This document shows, in pieces, positions 19,811-29,243 of a DNA stretch of 64,000 nt. Origin of the DNA: an uncultured Schlesneria sp. (GTDB lineage Bacteria > Planctomycetota > Planctomycetia > Planctomycetales > Planctomycetaceae); NCBI GenBank assembly GCA_903871875.1, contig CAIQIR010000128.1, positions 62,001-126,000 on the forward strand, in the 5' to 3' direction. Below the pieces are notes generated by a model that was not told the origin of the DNA, searched no databases, and saw only the letters and a program-made list of their open reading frames with translations. The number at the start of each line of letters is the position of its first letter. Position 1 is the first letter of the stretch. The position numbers and the translations under genes were made by a program.

Positions 19811-21826
19811 ATGTCCCGCTGCAATTCATTGAAGTGGATCCTGGCTTGCCTGGTGGCGATGTCGGGAAACGTGTGGGGAGTCGAGCCGACAAAGGATGCC
19901 GATCTTCAAGCGGTGTCTGGATTCCACCTGGTCGACGCGGCAGGAAACGTGATCGAAGTTGCTGCTCAATCGCAGGCTCAGTTGACCGTGGTCTGTTTCC
20001 TGGGAACTGAGTGTCCGCTGGCCCGTTTGTACGCACCCCGCTTGAACAATCTGGCCCAGCAGTTCGCCAAGCAGTCTGTCCGGTTTGTGGGTGTTAATAG
20101 TAACTCGCACGATTCGCCCAAAGAGGTGGCCGAGTTTTGCAAGGAGTTTGGAATCACGTTTCCGATTCTGAAAGATCCCGGCAATTCAGTCGCGGATCAA
20201 TTCGGTGCACGCTATATGGCCGAAGTGTTCGTGCTGGATCAGACACTGGCCATCCGCTATCGCGGTCGAGTCGACGACCAGTATCAGCCTGGGGTGACTC
20301 GTGGACACCCGACGCGGCACGACCTGCAGGTCGCGCTGGAAGAGCTGTTGGCCGGTAAGGCCGTCAGCGTCGCGCGCACGGAAACGACCGGCTGTACCAT
20401 TGGCCGAGTCAGAACTCCGAGCGACACCGCTGGAGGCCTTCCCACAGTCACCTTCTGCCAACAGGTGTCACGCGTGTTGAATAAGCACTGCGTGGAGTGC
20501 CATCGACCGGGTGAGATCGGTCCGTTTGCGTTAACCGATTACGACGAAGTCCGCGGCTGGGGCGAAACGATTCTGGAAACCATCGACGCCGGCCGGATGC
20601 CTCCCTGGAGTGCAAGTCCGGAGCATGGTCACTTCCGGAACTCGCGGCTCATGGCCGAGGCTGACAAGCAATTGTTGCGAGACTGGGTCAAAGCGGGAAT
20701 GCCTTACGGTGACAAGTCTGACTTGCCACCCGCTCAGGAGTATCCCTCGGGTTGGCAGTTGCCTCGGGCACCCGATCTGGTCCTGAAGATGCGAGACCGG
20801 CCCTTCCATGTCCCGGCAAACGGGACGGTCGAATACCAATACTTCGTCGTGGATCCGCACTTCGAAGAAGATCGCTGGGTATCGGCCTCGCAGGTGATTC
20901 CCGGCAATCGTCAGACGGTCCATCACTGTATCGTCTTCGTCCGGCCGAAAGATGGATCGGACGTGCGTGGTGTGGGATACCTGACCGGATATGTGCCCGG
21001 CCAACGCAGTTACAGTCTGCCTGCGGGGTATGCCAGAAAAGTTCCGGCCGGTTCGAAGCTGGTCTTTCAGATGCATTACACGCCCAACGGCATTGAACAG
21101 GATGACCTGACGCAGGTCGGCATGACGTTTATTCGTGAGTCAGAAGTCACTCACGAAGCCTTTACGCTGCTGGGGATCGATCAAGAGTTTGAAATCCCGC
21201 CGAATGATCCCGACTTCCCCGTTCATGGACGTGTGGGTTGGTTTCCCAAACGGGCCGAACTGCTGGCGATTATCCCGCACATGCATGTTCGCGGAAAAGC
21301 ATTTCAGGCCGTCAGCCGACAAGGCGAGAATTCGGACATTTTGTTGGAAGTCCCGCGTTACGATTTCAATTGGCAGCATGTGTATGAATTGTCAGAGCCT
21401 TTGAAGCTCGATCGAATCGATCAACTGGAGTTCACGACACGGTTCGATAACTCCAAGCGAAACCCGGCGAATCCCGATCCTTCGCAAACGGTGACCTGGG
21501 GAGATCAGACCTGGGAAGAAATGGCGATCGCATTTTTCGAAGTCGCCGAGCCGCGAGATTCCCTGTCCGAACCCGAGCCGCAACGTAACAAGCAGAAACT
21601 GGTCGTCAGAAGCGCGGCTGAGAAAAGCGAAACGGAATCGCCTGAGACCTTTGTTGAAAAGTTCTTCGCCCGTTTTGACCGCAACAAGGACGGGTTCGTG
21701 GATCTTCGAGAAACTCCGCTCGTGGTTCGTACGTATGTGTTCCGCGAACTTGACACGAATGGTGATGGCCGACTTACGCGTGACGAGGTGCAATCCGCGG
21801 CGAATCGTGAGGGACGAAAACGGTAG
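19811..21826 (+). CDS. Exported multidomain redox protein: redoxin, haem-c motif, copper monooxygenase-like fold, EF-hands
   Basis: A 671-aa protein starting at MSRCNSLKWILACLVAMSGNVWG, a signal peptide. Domains in order: an AhpC/Prx-like thioredoxin fold (VCFLGTECPLARLYAPRL..., about residues 30-190); a single c-type haem motif CVECH near 227-231 within an ALTDYDEVRGWGE context; a region like copper type II, ascorbate-dependent monooxygenases (QTVHHCIVFVRP, IPHMHVRGKAFQ); and two EF-hand calcium loops at the C-terminus (DRNKDGFVD near 623 and DTNGDGRLT). This chain of domains is known from planctomycetes; its reaction is not established. It is periplasmic by inference. Confidence 0.85.
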   Translation: MSRCNSLKWILACLVAMSGNVWGVEPTKDADLQAVSGFHLVDAAGNVIEVAAQSQAQLTVVCFLGTECPLARLYAPRLNNLAQQFAKQSVRFVGVNSNSHDSPKEVAEFCKEFGITFPILKDPGNSVADQFGARYMAEVFVLDQTLAIRYRGRVDDQYQPGVTRGHPTRHDLQVALEELLAGKAVSVARTETTGCTIGRVRTPSDTAGGLPTVTFCQQVSRVLNKHCVECHRPGEIGPFALTDYDEVRGWGETILETIDAGRMPPWSASPEHGHFRNSRLMAEADKQLLRDWVKAGMPYGDKSDLPPAQEYPSGWQLPRAPDLVLKMRDRPFHVPANGTVEYQYFVVDPHFEEDRWVSASQVIPGNRQTVHHCIVFVRPKDGSDVRGVGYLTGYVPGQRSYSLPAGYARKVPAGSKLVFQMHYTPNGIEQDDLTQVGMTFIRESEVTHEAFTLLGIDQEFEIPPNDPDFPVHGRVGWFPKRAELLAIIPHMHVRGKAFQAVSRQGENSDILLEVPRYDFNWQHVYELSEPLKLDRIDQLEFTTRFDNSKRNPANPDPSQTVTWGDQTWEEMAIAFFEVAEPRDSLSEPEPQRNKQKLVVRSAAEKSETESPETFVEKFFARFDRNKDGFVDLRETPLVVRTYVFRELDTNGDGRLTRDEVQSAANREGRKR

Positions 21827-22000
21827 ATCATGTGACAGCAAAATTGTTCCGACCCCGCTCGTTATAGTGACTACCGCATGTCAGCGAGCACCATCAGCCA
21901 ATCAGAAACGCCCTTTGTTTGACGCGGGCGATGGTTGATTTTCGGCGTCAAAGGCAGAGGGGCCAGACTGCCATTTTTTTAGTGTCGAGCGAGGGGTCGA

Positions 22001-24385
22001 TTGTCTATCTCCAGTCATTTTGGTCGTTCCACCGGTTGGATCGTCGATCGACCTTTCTTTGCCTATCTCGTGCTGATCTTGATGAGCTTGATGGCGACGG
22101 TCGGTTACGTCGCCCCCGAGCGTGTGCGGAATCTGTTCCTGCGTGCGCCGGCCCGTGATGTCGTGCGCCCTGCTTCTCCGGCGAGGCTCGGTGGTGCATC
22201 GCAGAGTCCGAAAACGGCACGACCCGATGTCGAGGCGCTGGATCTGACCGGATCGGATGCCATCTTAGTGATCGCGTCCGACGAGATCTTCACGCCGACG
22301 GGTGCCCAGGCACTGCGGCAGATGATCGGCTCGCTAGAGGCGCTGCCCTACGTTCGTAACGTGTTGTGGATGGATCGTGTACCGGTCCTCAATATCTTTG
22401 GTCTGCGCGAGCCCTTGTTTCCTAAATCGCAGGCCTCGCCAGCCCGCTTTGCGACCGCACGTGAACACGCGCTGCGTAACCCTTTAGTGCGTGGACAACT
22501 CTTGTCTCCGGACGCGCGGACGCTGATTGTGCTGGTCAATTTCGACTGGTTACATATCACCAGCGATGACGATTGCATGATCCACTTGAGGCAAACCGCC
22601 GAGCGGGCTCTCGCGGAATTTCCCGGCGTGAAATTCACGGTGGCCGTCACCGGACATGTCCCGCTGCGCCTGACGATCATGCAGACTCACGAACGGAACA
22701 ACATCAAGTTTCGAGTAATCGGATATGGCGTTGTACTGCTGATGGCGGCGCTGCTGTTTCGCGGTGTGGTCTCGGTGTTGATCGTGTCCCTGGGGCCGGC
22801 CCTGGGGATCTTCTGGACGATGGGCTTCCTGAACTTTTTCAATATTCAGGACAACCCTTTCAATGACGTCGTCCTGCCGGTGATGCTGAGCCTGGTCGGT
22901 CTGGCGGACGGCGTGCATCTGATGGTGCAGATCAGGCGGTTTCATGCGGCAGGAATGAGTGAACGCGTTGCCGCGCGAGCCGGTCTGCAAGAAGTGGGGT
23001 TGGCCTGCTTTCTCACAGCCATCACCACCAGTATCGGATTTGCGTCGCTGTCGTTCGCACAACATCGCATTGTCCGCCAATTCGGCTGGAGCTGCGTGCT
23101 GGGCGTCGCTTTGACCGTCATTGCCATTTTGCTGGTGATACCGCTGGCACACTTTTCCCGACCGGCCAAGTTCTTGAGAAGGATCCTGAGCCAGAAATGG
23201 TTTGGCGTTCGCCTGGAGCCGATTGAACAGCAAGCCGGGTTTGTTGAGCGGCATTTGTTTCGCGTCATTTACTTCGTTGATCTGGTTCTGCGGCGTCCAC
23301 GGCCGGTAGCCTGGGCGGGCATTGCAGCGACGTTGATCTGTGCGGTGTTTGCGTTCCAGCTACGACCCGATGAGCGACGATCCAATTTCCTGCCCGAAAA
23401 TGCCGAAGCGACTAAGGCCCTACACCAGATGGACCGAGCCATGGGGGGGCTGGAGTTTTCCGAGGTGCAGATTCGCTGGTCCGCGAACGTTCCGTCGGAT
23501 TCGGCCGAGGTCCTCAAGGTGGTGACCGAGGTCGATGACTTGTTGAAGTCCGAGCTGTTGATTGGGACGCCCATTTCGATTCGTAGTTTGCTGGACGCGC
23601 TGCCGGGTGACAGTCCCACGGAAGAGCGGGCCTCGATGATTGAATTGCTGCCGCCTCCGTTGAAGCGAGCGTTTTATAAGCCCGAGGATCGGCTGGCGTC
23701 GGTGACATTTCGCGTGCGGGATATCGGTATCGCCCAATACAGCACCGTCTTCCAACGCATTGAGACGGCATTGACGCAGATCGTCAGCGGCCACCCGGAA
23801 TTCACGCTGACCCTCGCAGGATCAGCCATTTTCCGCTGGCGAGATCTTTATCGAATCGCGTTGGACCTGGGATCAAGCCTGGGGAGTGAGACGTTCATCA
23901 TCATCTGTATTCTGGCGGTCGTTTTCCGCTCGGTGCGGTTGGGACTGATCGCGATGATTCCGAACATTTTTCCGTTAGTTCTTTGTGCGACCTGGATGGT
24001 GTTTACCGGTCAGTCGCTCGAAATTGTGTCGGTCTGCAGCTTCACGATCTGCCTGGGAATTGCGGTGGATGACACGATCCACTTCCTCACGCGGTTTCAG
24101 GAAGAACTGCCTCGGTCGACCAGCCGCAAGCAAGCGATTCGTAATACGTTTGAGGCAGTCGGAACGTCGATGCTGATGACCACCATCGTGCTGGTGACAG
24201 GGTTTACCACGGTGACGTTCAGCGACATGCGCGACCAGCGTATCTTCGCCACCATGGGCGCGTTGACGATGCTCTCGGCCATGATTGGGGATCTCGTAAT
24301 CCTACCGGCGCTGCTCGCCGTTTATGCGTTACCTGCCCCTGGGGAAGTTCCGGAGAAGTCAGTTGCGATGACTGTCGAGAGATGA
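22001..24385 (+). CDS. RND/MMPL-family exporter
   Basis: A 794-aa inner-membrane transporter of the RND superfamily. The TTG at 22001 is taken as start because GAGGGG lies 4 nt upstream. The protein has the duplicated plan: one N-terminal helix, a periplasmic domain, a bundle of helices with LPVMLSLVGLADGVHLMVQIRRFHAAG, then a second helix (about 430), another periplasmic domain, and a second bundle with CLGIAVDDTIHFLTRFQEEL. The Asp residues in GLADG and AVDD are those expected for proton coupling. Relatives export lipids or hopanoids. No membrane-fusion partner is adjacent. Confidence 0.88.
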   Translation: MSISSHFGRSTGWIVDRPFFAYLVLILMSLMATVGYVAPERVRNLFLRAPARDVVRPASPARLGGASQSPKTARPDVEALDLTGSDAILVIASDEIFTPTGAQALRQMIGSLEALPYVRNVLWMDRVPVLNIFGLREPLFPKSQASPARFATAREHALRNPLVRGQLLSPDARTLIVLVNFDWLHITSDDDCMIHLRQTAERALAEFPGVKFTVAVTGHVPLRLTIMQTHERNNIKFRVIGYGVVLLMAALLFRGVVSVLIVSLGPALGIFWTMGFLNFFNIQDNPFNDVVLPVMLSLVGLADGVHLMVQIRRFHAAGMSERVAARAGLQEVGLACFLTAITTSIGFASLSFAQHRIVRQFGWSCVLGVALTVIAILLVIPLAHFSRPAKFLRRILSQKWFGVRLEPIEQQAGFVERHLFRVIYFVDLVLRRPRPVAWAGIAATLICAVFAFQLRPDERRSNFLPENAEATKALHQMDRAMGGLEFSEVQIRWSANVPSDSAEVLKVVTEVDDLLKSELLIGTPISIRSLLDALPGDSPTEERASMIELLPPPLKRAFYKPEDRLASVTFRVRDIGIAQYSTVFQRIETALTQIVSGHPEFTLTLAGSAIFRWRDLYRIALDLGSSLGSETFIIICILAVVFRSVRLGLIAMIPNIFPLVLCATWMVFTGQSLEIVSVCSFTICLGIAVDDTIHFLTRFQEELPRSTSRKQAIRNTFEAVGTSMLMTTIVLVTGFTTVTFSDMRDQRIFATMGALTMLSAMIGDLVILPALLAVYALPAPGEVPEKSVAMTVER

Positions 24386-24395
24386 CTGTCGAGAG
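24368..24395. repeat. 14-bp tandem duplication across the exporter stop codon
   Basis: ATGACTGTCGAGAG is present twice in a row (24368-24381 and 24382-24395). The exporter's stop codon lies inside the second copy, so the duplication sits at the very end of that gene. It looks like a small replication-slippage product. Confidence 0.7.
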
Positions 24396-24753
24396 CTGAC
24401 CGTCACGATGACGAGCCGCGATCTCAGGAACTTTCATCCAACTCATCGCCATTGCCGCAGGCGCAGTCGCGTTCCGCTCACAAACCTCTCGGATTCCCAC
24501 CGACCTTGCGCAACCGATCCTGATTTCGGTGTCGATCAACCGGACCAGACGAACATCGACCGGCAAAAATGGCCAAAGATCCGTTTCCGAAAAACCGGCT
24601 CGGCAAGCTGGCGTGATCAAAACAGCCCCCTTTGGGATGATGTCGACATCTGGTCGATAACCTCCAGGGATGTGCGGCAACGGCCGGTCAGTCTTTCCGC
24701 AAGCGTCACGTGAGCGAGCTTGCCTTCAGAATTCGCCAGAAAGTGTGACTGCG
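24396..24753. other. Intergenic, nothing recognised
   Basis: About 360 bp between the exporter and a small exported protein gene. Short frames on either strand are not protein-like. No hairpin was seen. Confidence 0.35.
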
Positions 24754-25176
24754 ATGATTGGCCAACGAGCTTTATTCGGCTGTCTGTTTCTGGGCGTGGT
24801 GAGTGTGATTGCTGCCGGCCCAAGCGCCACCGCGGGTGAGTATGTCTGGGCCCGGACGTCCTGGGGCAGCCTGCCCATGGGAAACACGGCCGGCAGCATG
24901 ACGAACGGTTACGGTGGCTATTACGTTCCCAAGAACGCCTACGGGAACAACTATGAGTCGCGTCGACCGTTCACGAATCCCACGGGTTTTATCATTCCGG
25001 CCGAAGCGACACCCTGTCCCCCGACGCCGCAAGCTGCCGCACCCGTCGCGCCCACGCAGCCAAGCCAGATCGCGTCAGGGCAGCGTACACAAGTCACCCC
25101 GGTTCAACCCATGCAGGGCCAGGCGTGTCCTCAGCCGTGGCGACTCACGCGAATTGCACCGGTGCGGAACAAGTAA
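24754..25176 (+). CDS. Small exported Pro/Gln-rich protein of unknown function
   Basis: A 140-aa protein. The ATG at 24754 gives a clean signal peptide (MIGQRALFGCLFLGVVSVIAAGPSATA..). The mature part has a Gly/Tyr/Asn region (GNTAGSMTNGYGGYYVPKNAYGNNY) and then a Pro/Ala/Gln-rich tail (TPQAAAPVAPTQPSQIASG) with two cysteines. Nothing is recognised by family. The composition suggests a cell-surface or periplasmic structural peptide. Confidence 0.6.
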   Translation: MIGQRALFGCLFLGVVSVIAAGPSATAGEYVWARTSWGSLPMGNTAGSMTNGYGGYYVPKNAYGNNYESRRPFTNPTGFIIPAEATPCPPTPQAAAPVAPTQPSQIASGQRTQVTPVQPMQGQACPQPWRLTRIAPVRNK

Positions 25177-25297
25177 ATCAGAACTTCTCTGCTCCGAAAG
25201 ACGTCTGTTGAGGGCGACATTTGGTGTGGCGGAATCAACGCTCGGCGTGAGTGACAAGCAGGTATGAGGGCCACGGCCGTGATTCTGTGGCGTCCGA

Positions 25298-26473
25298 TTA
25301 CGCTTCAAAAAAATCCTTGAGCTTGGGGCCAAGTGCTTCTCCATCGCGCAGACCCAGCTCGATCAATTGTTCGATAAAGGTCGACTGAAACATCACGGTG
25401 CTGAGAAAGTCCCGACTGCGAATTTCTCCGGCACCCATCCGGTTCATCAAATAGGTGAGGGTCGAGGGAAGTTCGTGTCTCAGCTGATGGGCCATCGCGC
25501 CGATGTCTTGCGAGGGGCGAATCACCAGCAGCTTGATTTCTCGCATCCCATGTCGTTTCTCCTCGGGCAGTTCGCGGACCAGTTTGTTGATCACCTGCAT
25601 CTCAAGGACATCTTGATCGAGTTGATCGAGAAACACCGCGTTGTACATCGCCGCCATGACAGTCGCCGGCGACGGGGGTTCATTGACGGGAGCTGTCGAT
25701 TCATCGTCACCGAGATAGTGATTCGAAATCGCCAGGATGCGGTCGGCGCCGGTATGCAGGGCTGATGCCAGGGGGTTGACGAGACGGATCCCGCCATCCC
25801 CATACCAGTCGCCATCAATTTGAATGGGAGGAAAGAACAGCGGCAGCGCGGCCGATGCCATCACATGCTCGACCGTCAGTGGGACCTCGGTGTTGCACTG
25901 TCGAAATTGTTCTCGGATGGACGGCAATTGTCCTTGGAAGAACGTGATTGTGTTTCCCGTCCCGTACGAGAGCGCTGTCAGGGCCACTGTCCCCAGTCGT
26001 CCCGCGTCAATGTTCCTGCGAATGCCAGGCAGCGAACCATCGGTGCTGTCCAACGCGTCGTGCAGAAAACGTCGCAGGGGTTCGGTGTTGACCATTCCCA
26101 GAAGCTTCCGCATTCCAGGCGGTGCACCGATCGCCAATTGAAATCCAATTCGCATCGCGCGGCCCAATAGCGACACGCCCTCTGTGGCGAAGACATTGTC
26201 CATTCGCAATCGCCGCCATAAATCGGCGAGGGTATCCGATTGCTCTCGCAACGCCCCGGCGTGACTGGCGAGCAGCGAAATATTGATGGCGCCCGCGGAG
26301 ACACCGGTCAGGTAGGGAAACCGGAAATCGGGGTAATGTCGAGCGATCGCCCGCAGCACGCCGGCTTGATAAGCGGCGCGGGCTCCGCCTCCGCCCAGTA
26401 CCAAGGCCGCACGCGACGCCGGTCGATGCTGGCCACCGTTCGATGTCGGTTTAACGGTCTCAGATAAAGTCAT
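25298..26473 (-). CDS. Patatin-like phospholipase
   Basis: A 391-aa cytoplasmic lipid acyl hydrolase of the patatin/RssA type. The oxyanion loop LGGGGARAAYQAG lies at about 26-38, the nucleophile elbow GVSAG has Ser59, and the catalytic Asp is in YGDGGIRL near 226. The Ser-Asp dyad is therefore complete. The C-terminal 130 residues are helical. It is likely active in phospholipid turnover. Single gene. Confidence 0.9.
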   Translation of the reverse strand: MTLSETVKPTSNGGQHRPASRAALVLGGGGARAAYQAGVLRAIARHYPDFRFPYLTGVSAGAINISLLASHAGALREQSDTLADLWRRLRMDNVFATEGVSLLGRAMRIGFQLAIGAPPGMRKLLGMVNTEPLRRFLHDALDSTDGSLPGIRRNIDAGRLGTVALTALSYGTGNTITFFQGQLPSIREQFRQCNTEVPLTVEHVMASAALPLFFPPIQIDGDWYGDGGIRLVNPLASALHTGADRILAISNHYLGDDESTAPVNEPPSPATVMAAMYNAVFLDQLDQDVLEMQVINKLVRELPEEKRHGMREIKLLVIRPSQDIGAMAHQLRHELPSTLTYLMNRMGAGEIRSRDFLSTVMFQSTFIEQLIELGLRDGEALGPKLKDFFEA

Positions 26474-27139
26474 ACTTTCGACTGCCAGTCATCAGAATAG
26501 TTGCAGACCTTGCATCGTCTTCGCGACACGTTCGCGCGGACGTCGGGGCTTCAATCTCGAAACCTCTTCGGAACGGTTTAATCCACACCGGGAATTGCTC
26601 GATATTTTTCCGGCTCTGAATGAGTCGGCGGATCAATCCGGTACGACTCATCAACGTGACTCATCAATGACCAGGCAAGACGGTTGACCCCACTGTGTTT
26701 CTCTGCCCGTCGAGCTGAGGAGCACCTGTTGTTTTGAACTTCGGAAGACTTTGCTGCTCAAGTGGCAGTCAAATTCACAAGCCGATACCGACTTTCTCGC
26801 AATGTCCCGATCACCGACCTGATTGATCTCAGGGGATTTATCGGCGTTTCAACAAGGCGCTTTGCATGAAAAGCGGTTGTCGCAAGCTGAGGTTCCTCAA
26901 TCAATTTGCCACGGGATTGAATGATTTGCTGCTGTTGGTTGAGAGTACGCAAAGACAACGGTTAGCGGTTTAAGTCCTGGCAGATCGGTGAACATTGATT
27001 TAGCTGACAATCGCGACATTAAGCCGTTACGCGTGATCCAATTGGCCGGCTACGACGATTTGACTTGATCTGGTGAGGAGATTGTTCCGTTCGGATGCCT
27101 GCCGTTCTGGCTGACAAACGAATCCAATCGGTGCCAATC
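26474..27139. other. Divergent intergenic region
   Basis: About 665 bp between the patatin (minus) and lipoprotein (plus) genes. I see no RNA gene, repeat or coding signal. Confidence 0.4.
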
Positions 27140-28150
27140 ATGCAAAAATTGCCGATCATTTCGCTCCCGTTGGGAGCTGTCGTTGTGCTGCTGGTCTGTT
27201 CGGGCTGTGCCCTGACCGGGCGTCAACTCGCGATTCGCAGGGGAAACCGGGACGATCCGCAAGCGTCCCAGGACCAATCAGATTCCCTTCGTACAGATCG
27301 ACGTCAACCACGGGTGCAACAGCCTTGGGATGCGCCGGATGGCAGCGGTCAGGAAGGTAAGAGCGGCGTGTATGTCGGTGGCGGCAGCACCGCGTCGCCT
27401 CATTGGCCCGTGGCGACCGGTTCGCTGGGCGTGTTCAAGTTACCGACAGCCTGGTCGACTGTCCGTGGCGGCGTCTTCGGTCTGGATAACGATGGCATCG
27501 GTGTTGCTGGTGCGGAAGCGGGGATCCGGTTGCACGCCCCGACGCGACTGACACCTTATGTGGGGCTGTCGGGCGATGTGGGATTCAGCGGCCTGCACAG
27601 CGGCTATGTAAACAACCGATCCCATCGGAGCAATCCAAACTATCCGACGGGGACAGTCTCCAAAGCCAGTGGATTGGTGGCGGCCGTTCCGGAAGTGGGT
27701 GTTTCTTACTGGCTGAATTCCTCGACGCGGTTGAACGCGGGCGCCAGTTATTATTTCGCTCTCGACCAGTCCAGCTTTCTGCTGTTTGGAACGTCCTTAG
27801 AGTTCGTGCTCGACGACGGATTCAGTTTCAACCTCAACGATCCGTGGACGAAGAGTTCCAACGTGCCTCATTTAACCAGGGAAGCACCGGACGCCATGAT
27901 TCCCAGTGCTCCACCGTCCCGCATTGATTTCGACGAGAGGTCGAAGTCGAAGAATTATCTGGCGCCAGTCCCGATGCCTGATGATGTACCCGAAGAACCG
28001 ACCAACACTCCGGGGACAATCTCTGGCGCGCACTTCCAGAGCAGCGACTTACAACCTCTTTCTCCTGAGCTGTCACCGATCTTGTCACAGTCCAGTCTGT
28101 TCAGCCCAGAATCGCTCTCGACGCCCGATGAGTGGCGTGAATCGCTGTAA
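27140..28150 (+). CDS. Lipoprotein with beta-rich domain, function unknown
   Basis: A 336-aa protein. The start MQKLPIISLPLGAVVVLLVCSGC is chosen because it yields a lipoprotein signal with lipobox VCSGC; a longer frame would bury it. After a polar linker, the middle (GVYVGGGSTASPHW, TPYVGLSGDVGFSG, SYWLNSSTRLNAGASYYF, SFLLFGTSLEFVL) has alternating hydrophobic strands resembling a small outer-membrane barrel. The C-terminal 90 residues are Pro/Ser-rich and probably disordered. No family is assigned. Confidence 0.6.
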   Translation: MQKLPIISLPLGAVVVLLVCSGCALTGRQLAIRRGNRDDPQASQDQSDSLRTDRRQPRVQQPWDAPDGSGQEGKSGVYVGGGSTASPHWPVATGSLGVFKLPTAWSTVRGGVFGLDNDGIGVAGAEAGIRLHAPTRLTPYVGLSGDVGFSGLHSGYVNNRSHRSNPNYPTGTVSKASGLVAAVPEVGVSYWLNSSTRLNAGASYYFALDQSSFLLFGTSLEFVLDDGFSFNLNDPWTKSSNVPHLTREAPDAMIPSAPPSRIDFDERSKSKNYLAPVPMPDDVPEEPTNTPGTISGAHFQSSDLQPLSPELSPILSQSSLFSPESLSTPDEWRESL

Positions 28151-28282
28151 CCGTGCTGCCCGCAAGCATCGACTCGATTTCGACGCAGGCGTCATCCAGC
28201 CGTCTCGCGAGCAATCCGGTGGCGTTGTCCGGTCAACAGCGCCTCCCTTCGTTTTCACGGCGCACTGACGAAGCGCCCGAAT

Positions 28283-28325
28283 GGATCGTACGAGGTTCAC
28301 ATCCGCAGGTACCCTCGTACGATCC
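28283..28325. repeat. 13-bp perfect inverted repeat
   Basis: GGATCGTACGAGG (28283-28295) is repeated exactly in inverse orientation as CCTCGTACGATCC (28313-28325), with 17 nt between. It lies about 130 bp past the lipoprotein stop, with no T-run, so it is not a typical terminator. It could be another short mobile palindrome or a protein-binding site. Confidence 0.7.
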
Positions 28326-28596
28326 CTGGTTGACGATTGTGTCGGGCATGAAACTCCATGGAGGCAAACGGAATCGCCCCCTCTTTCCCGACTCAAACGA
28401 AGATTTTATCCGAATTGTCAAAAGATCTGATGGGTGTTATTGCTGTACGGTCAATTGCAGGTCCATGTCTTTGATCCGCCTGCAGGTGTCTTCCCGGTGA
28501 CCATCGATCTCTTCGTCCAGTCGCTGTGGTTCAGTTCCCGTCGCGCCGACTTTTGAGTACCAACGGGATCAGAATGATCCGCAAGTCAAACCCCAT

Positions 28597-29142
28597 TCAC
28601 TGGCGATTTAGGCTGAATAGATGGATGGAGCCCGTTTGTGGACACGAGTCACACGAGAGTTGGAAGTGGGCCAGTCGTCCGCGGAGTTTTTGAAAAACGT
28701 TGGCCAACATGGCCAAGTTGGCAAACATCCCTGTTTTGTAGCGTTTGAACGAGATTTGCGTTTGGCCAAGTTGGCAAAGATCCGTATTTCGTAGAGTTTG
28801 GCCGCGCATCGGTTCACCAACACTCGGCGTGCGCAGGCTCAAGGTTGCGTTGGTGCGCATCGCTGCACTCGCCGTTGTTCCGATCCGGTCACTGAAACGG
28901 AGCAGCCGAGCGAACTCTTCCGCGGCGTTACGACAGGCGTTGAGGATCCGTCGCAGGCTGAGCAGTTGGCTGAATAAAAACCAACCGCACGCCGGCAGGG
29001 AAGCTGGTGGTCCCACCGCGGGGCCTGCAGCATCGCTTCTGGTTTCGACATTCGCTCGCCGCGAGAAGTTTTGGATTCGTTCGGCCTTAACGGAACTTGA
29101 CGAAGCAATTTCACGCAATGAGTGATGGTTGTGGCGGTTCAT
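28597..29142 (-). CDS. Hypothetical protein with strong ribosome site, doubtful
   Basis: A 181-aa frame starting MNRHNHHSLREIASSSSVKAE. A strong Shine-Dalgarno sequence (AAGAGGAGAAG) stands about 5 nt before the ATG, which is the main reason to list it. The composition is unusual (Ser, Arg, Leu rich). The C-terminal part reads across a 53-bp DNA repeat (QLGQTQISFKRYK, NLAMLANVFQ). No family or domain was recognised. It borders the repeat-rich accessory region, and may be a remnant or a spurious frame. Confidence 0.3.
   Translation of the reverse strand: MNRHNHHSLREIASSSSVKAERIQNFSRRANVETRSDAAGPAVGPPASLPACGWFLFSQLLSLRRILNACRNAAEEFARLLRFSDRIGTTASAAMRTNATLSLRTPSVGEPMRGQTLRNTDLCQLGQTQISFKRYKTGMFANLAMLANVFQKLRGRLAHFQLSCDSCPQTGSIHLFSLNRQ
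28711..28808. repeat. 53-bp period tandem repeat, two copies
   Basis: GGCCAAGTTGGCAAACATCC at 28711-28730 recurs as GGCCAAGTTGGCAAAGATCC at 28764-28783. Each is followed by a similar T-rich stretch and a GTAG-GTTTG block, so the period is 53 bp. A shorter GGCCAACATGGCC precedes them. Confidence 0.7.
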
Positions 29143-29243
29143 CCGTCTTCTCCTCTTGATGCACAGTAGTCGTGTCTGGGCATTATTATTGTTAAGCGAC
29201 AAAAGATGTCAATACTGTTTTTGGAAAAATCTTGGAAAATGTG

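Noticed and set aside
28745-29125. Plus-strand frame in the region before the palindrome array
   Set aside because: It has no ribosome site and no family, while the opposite strand at least has a strong ribosome site.
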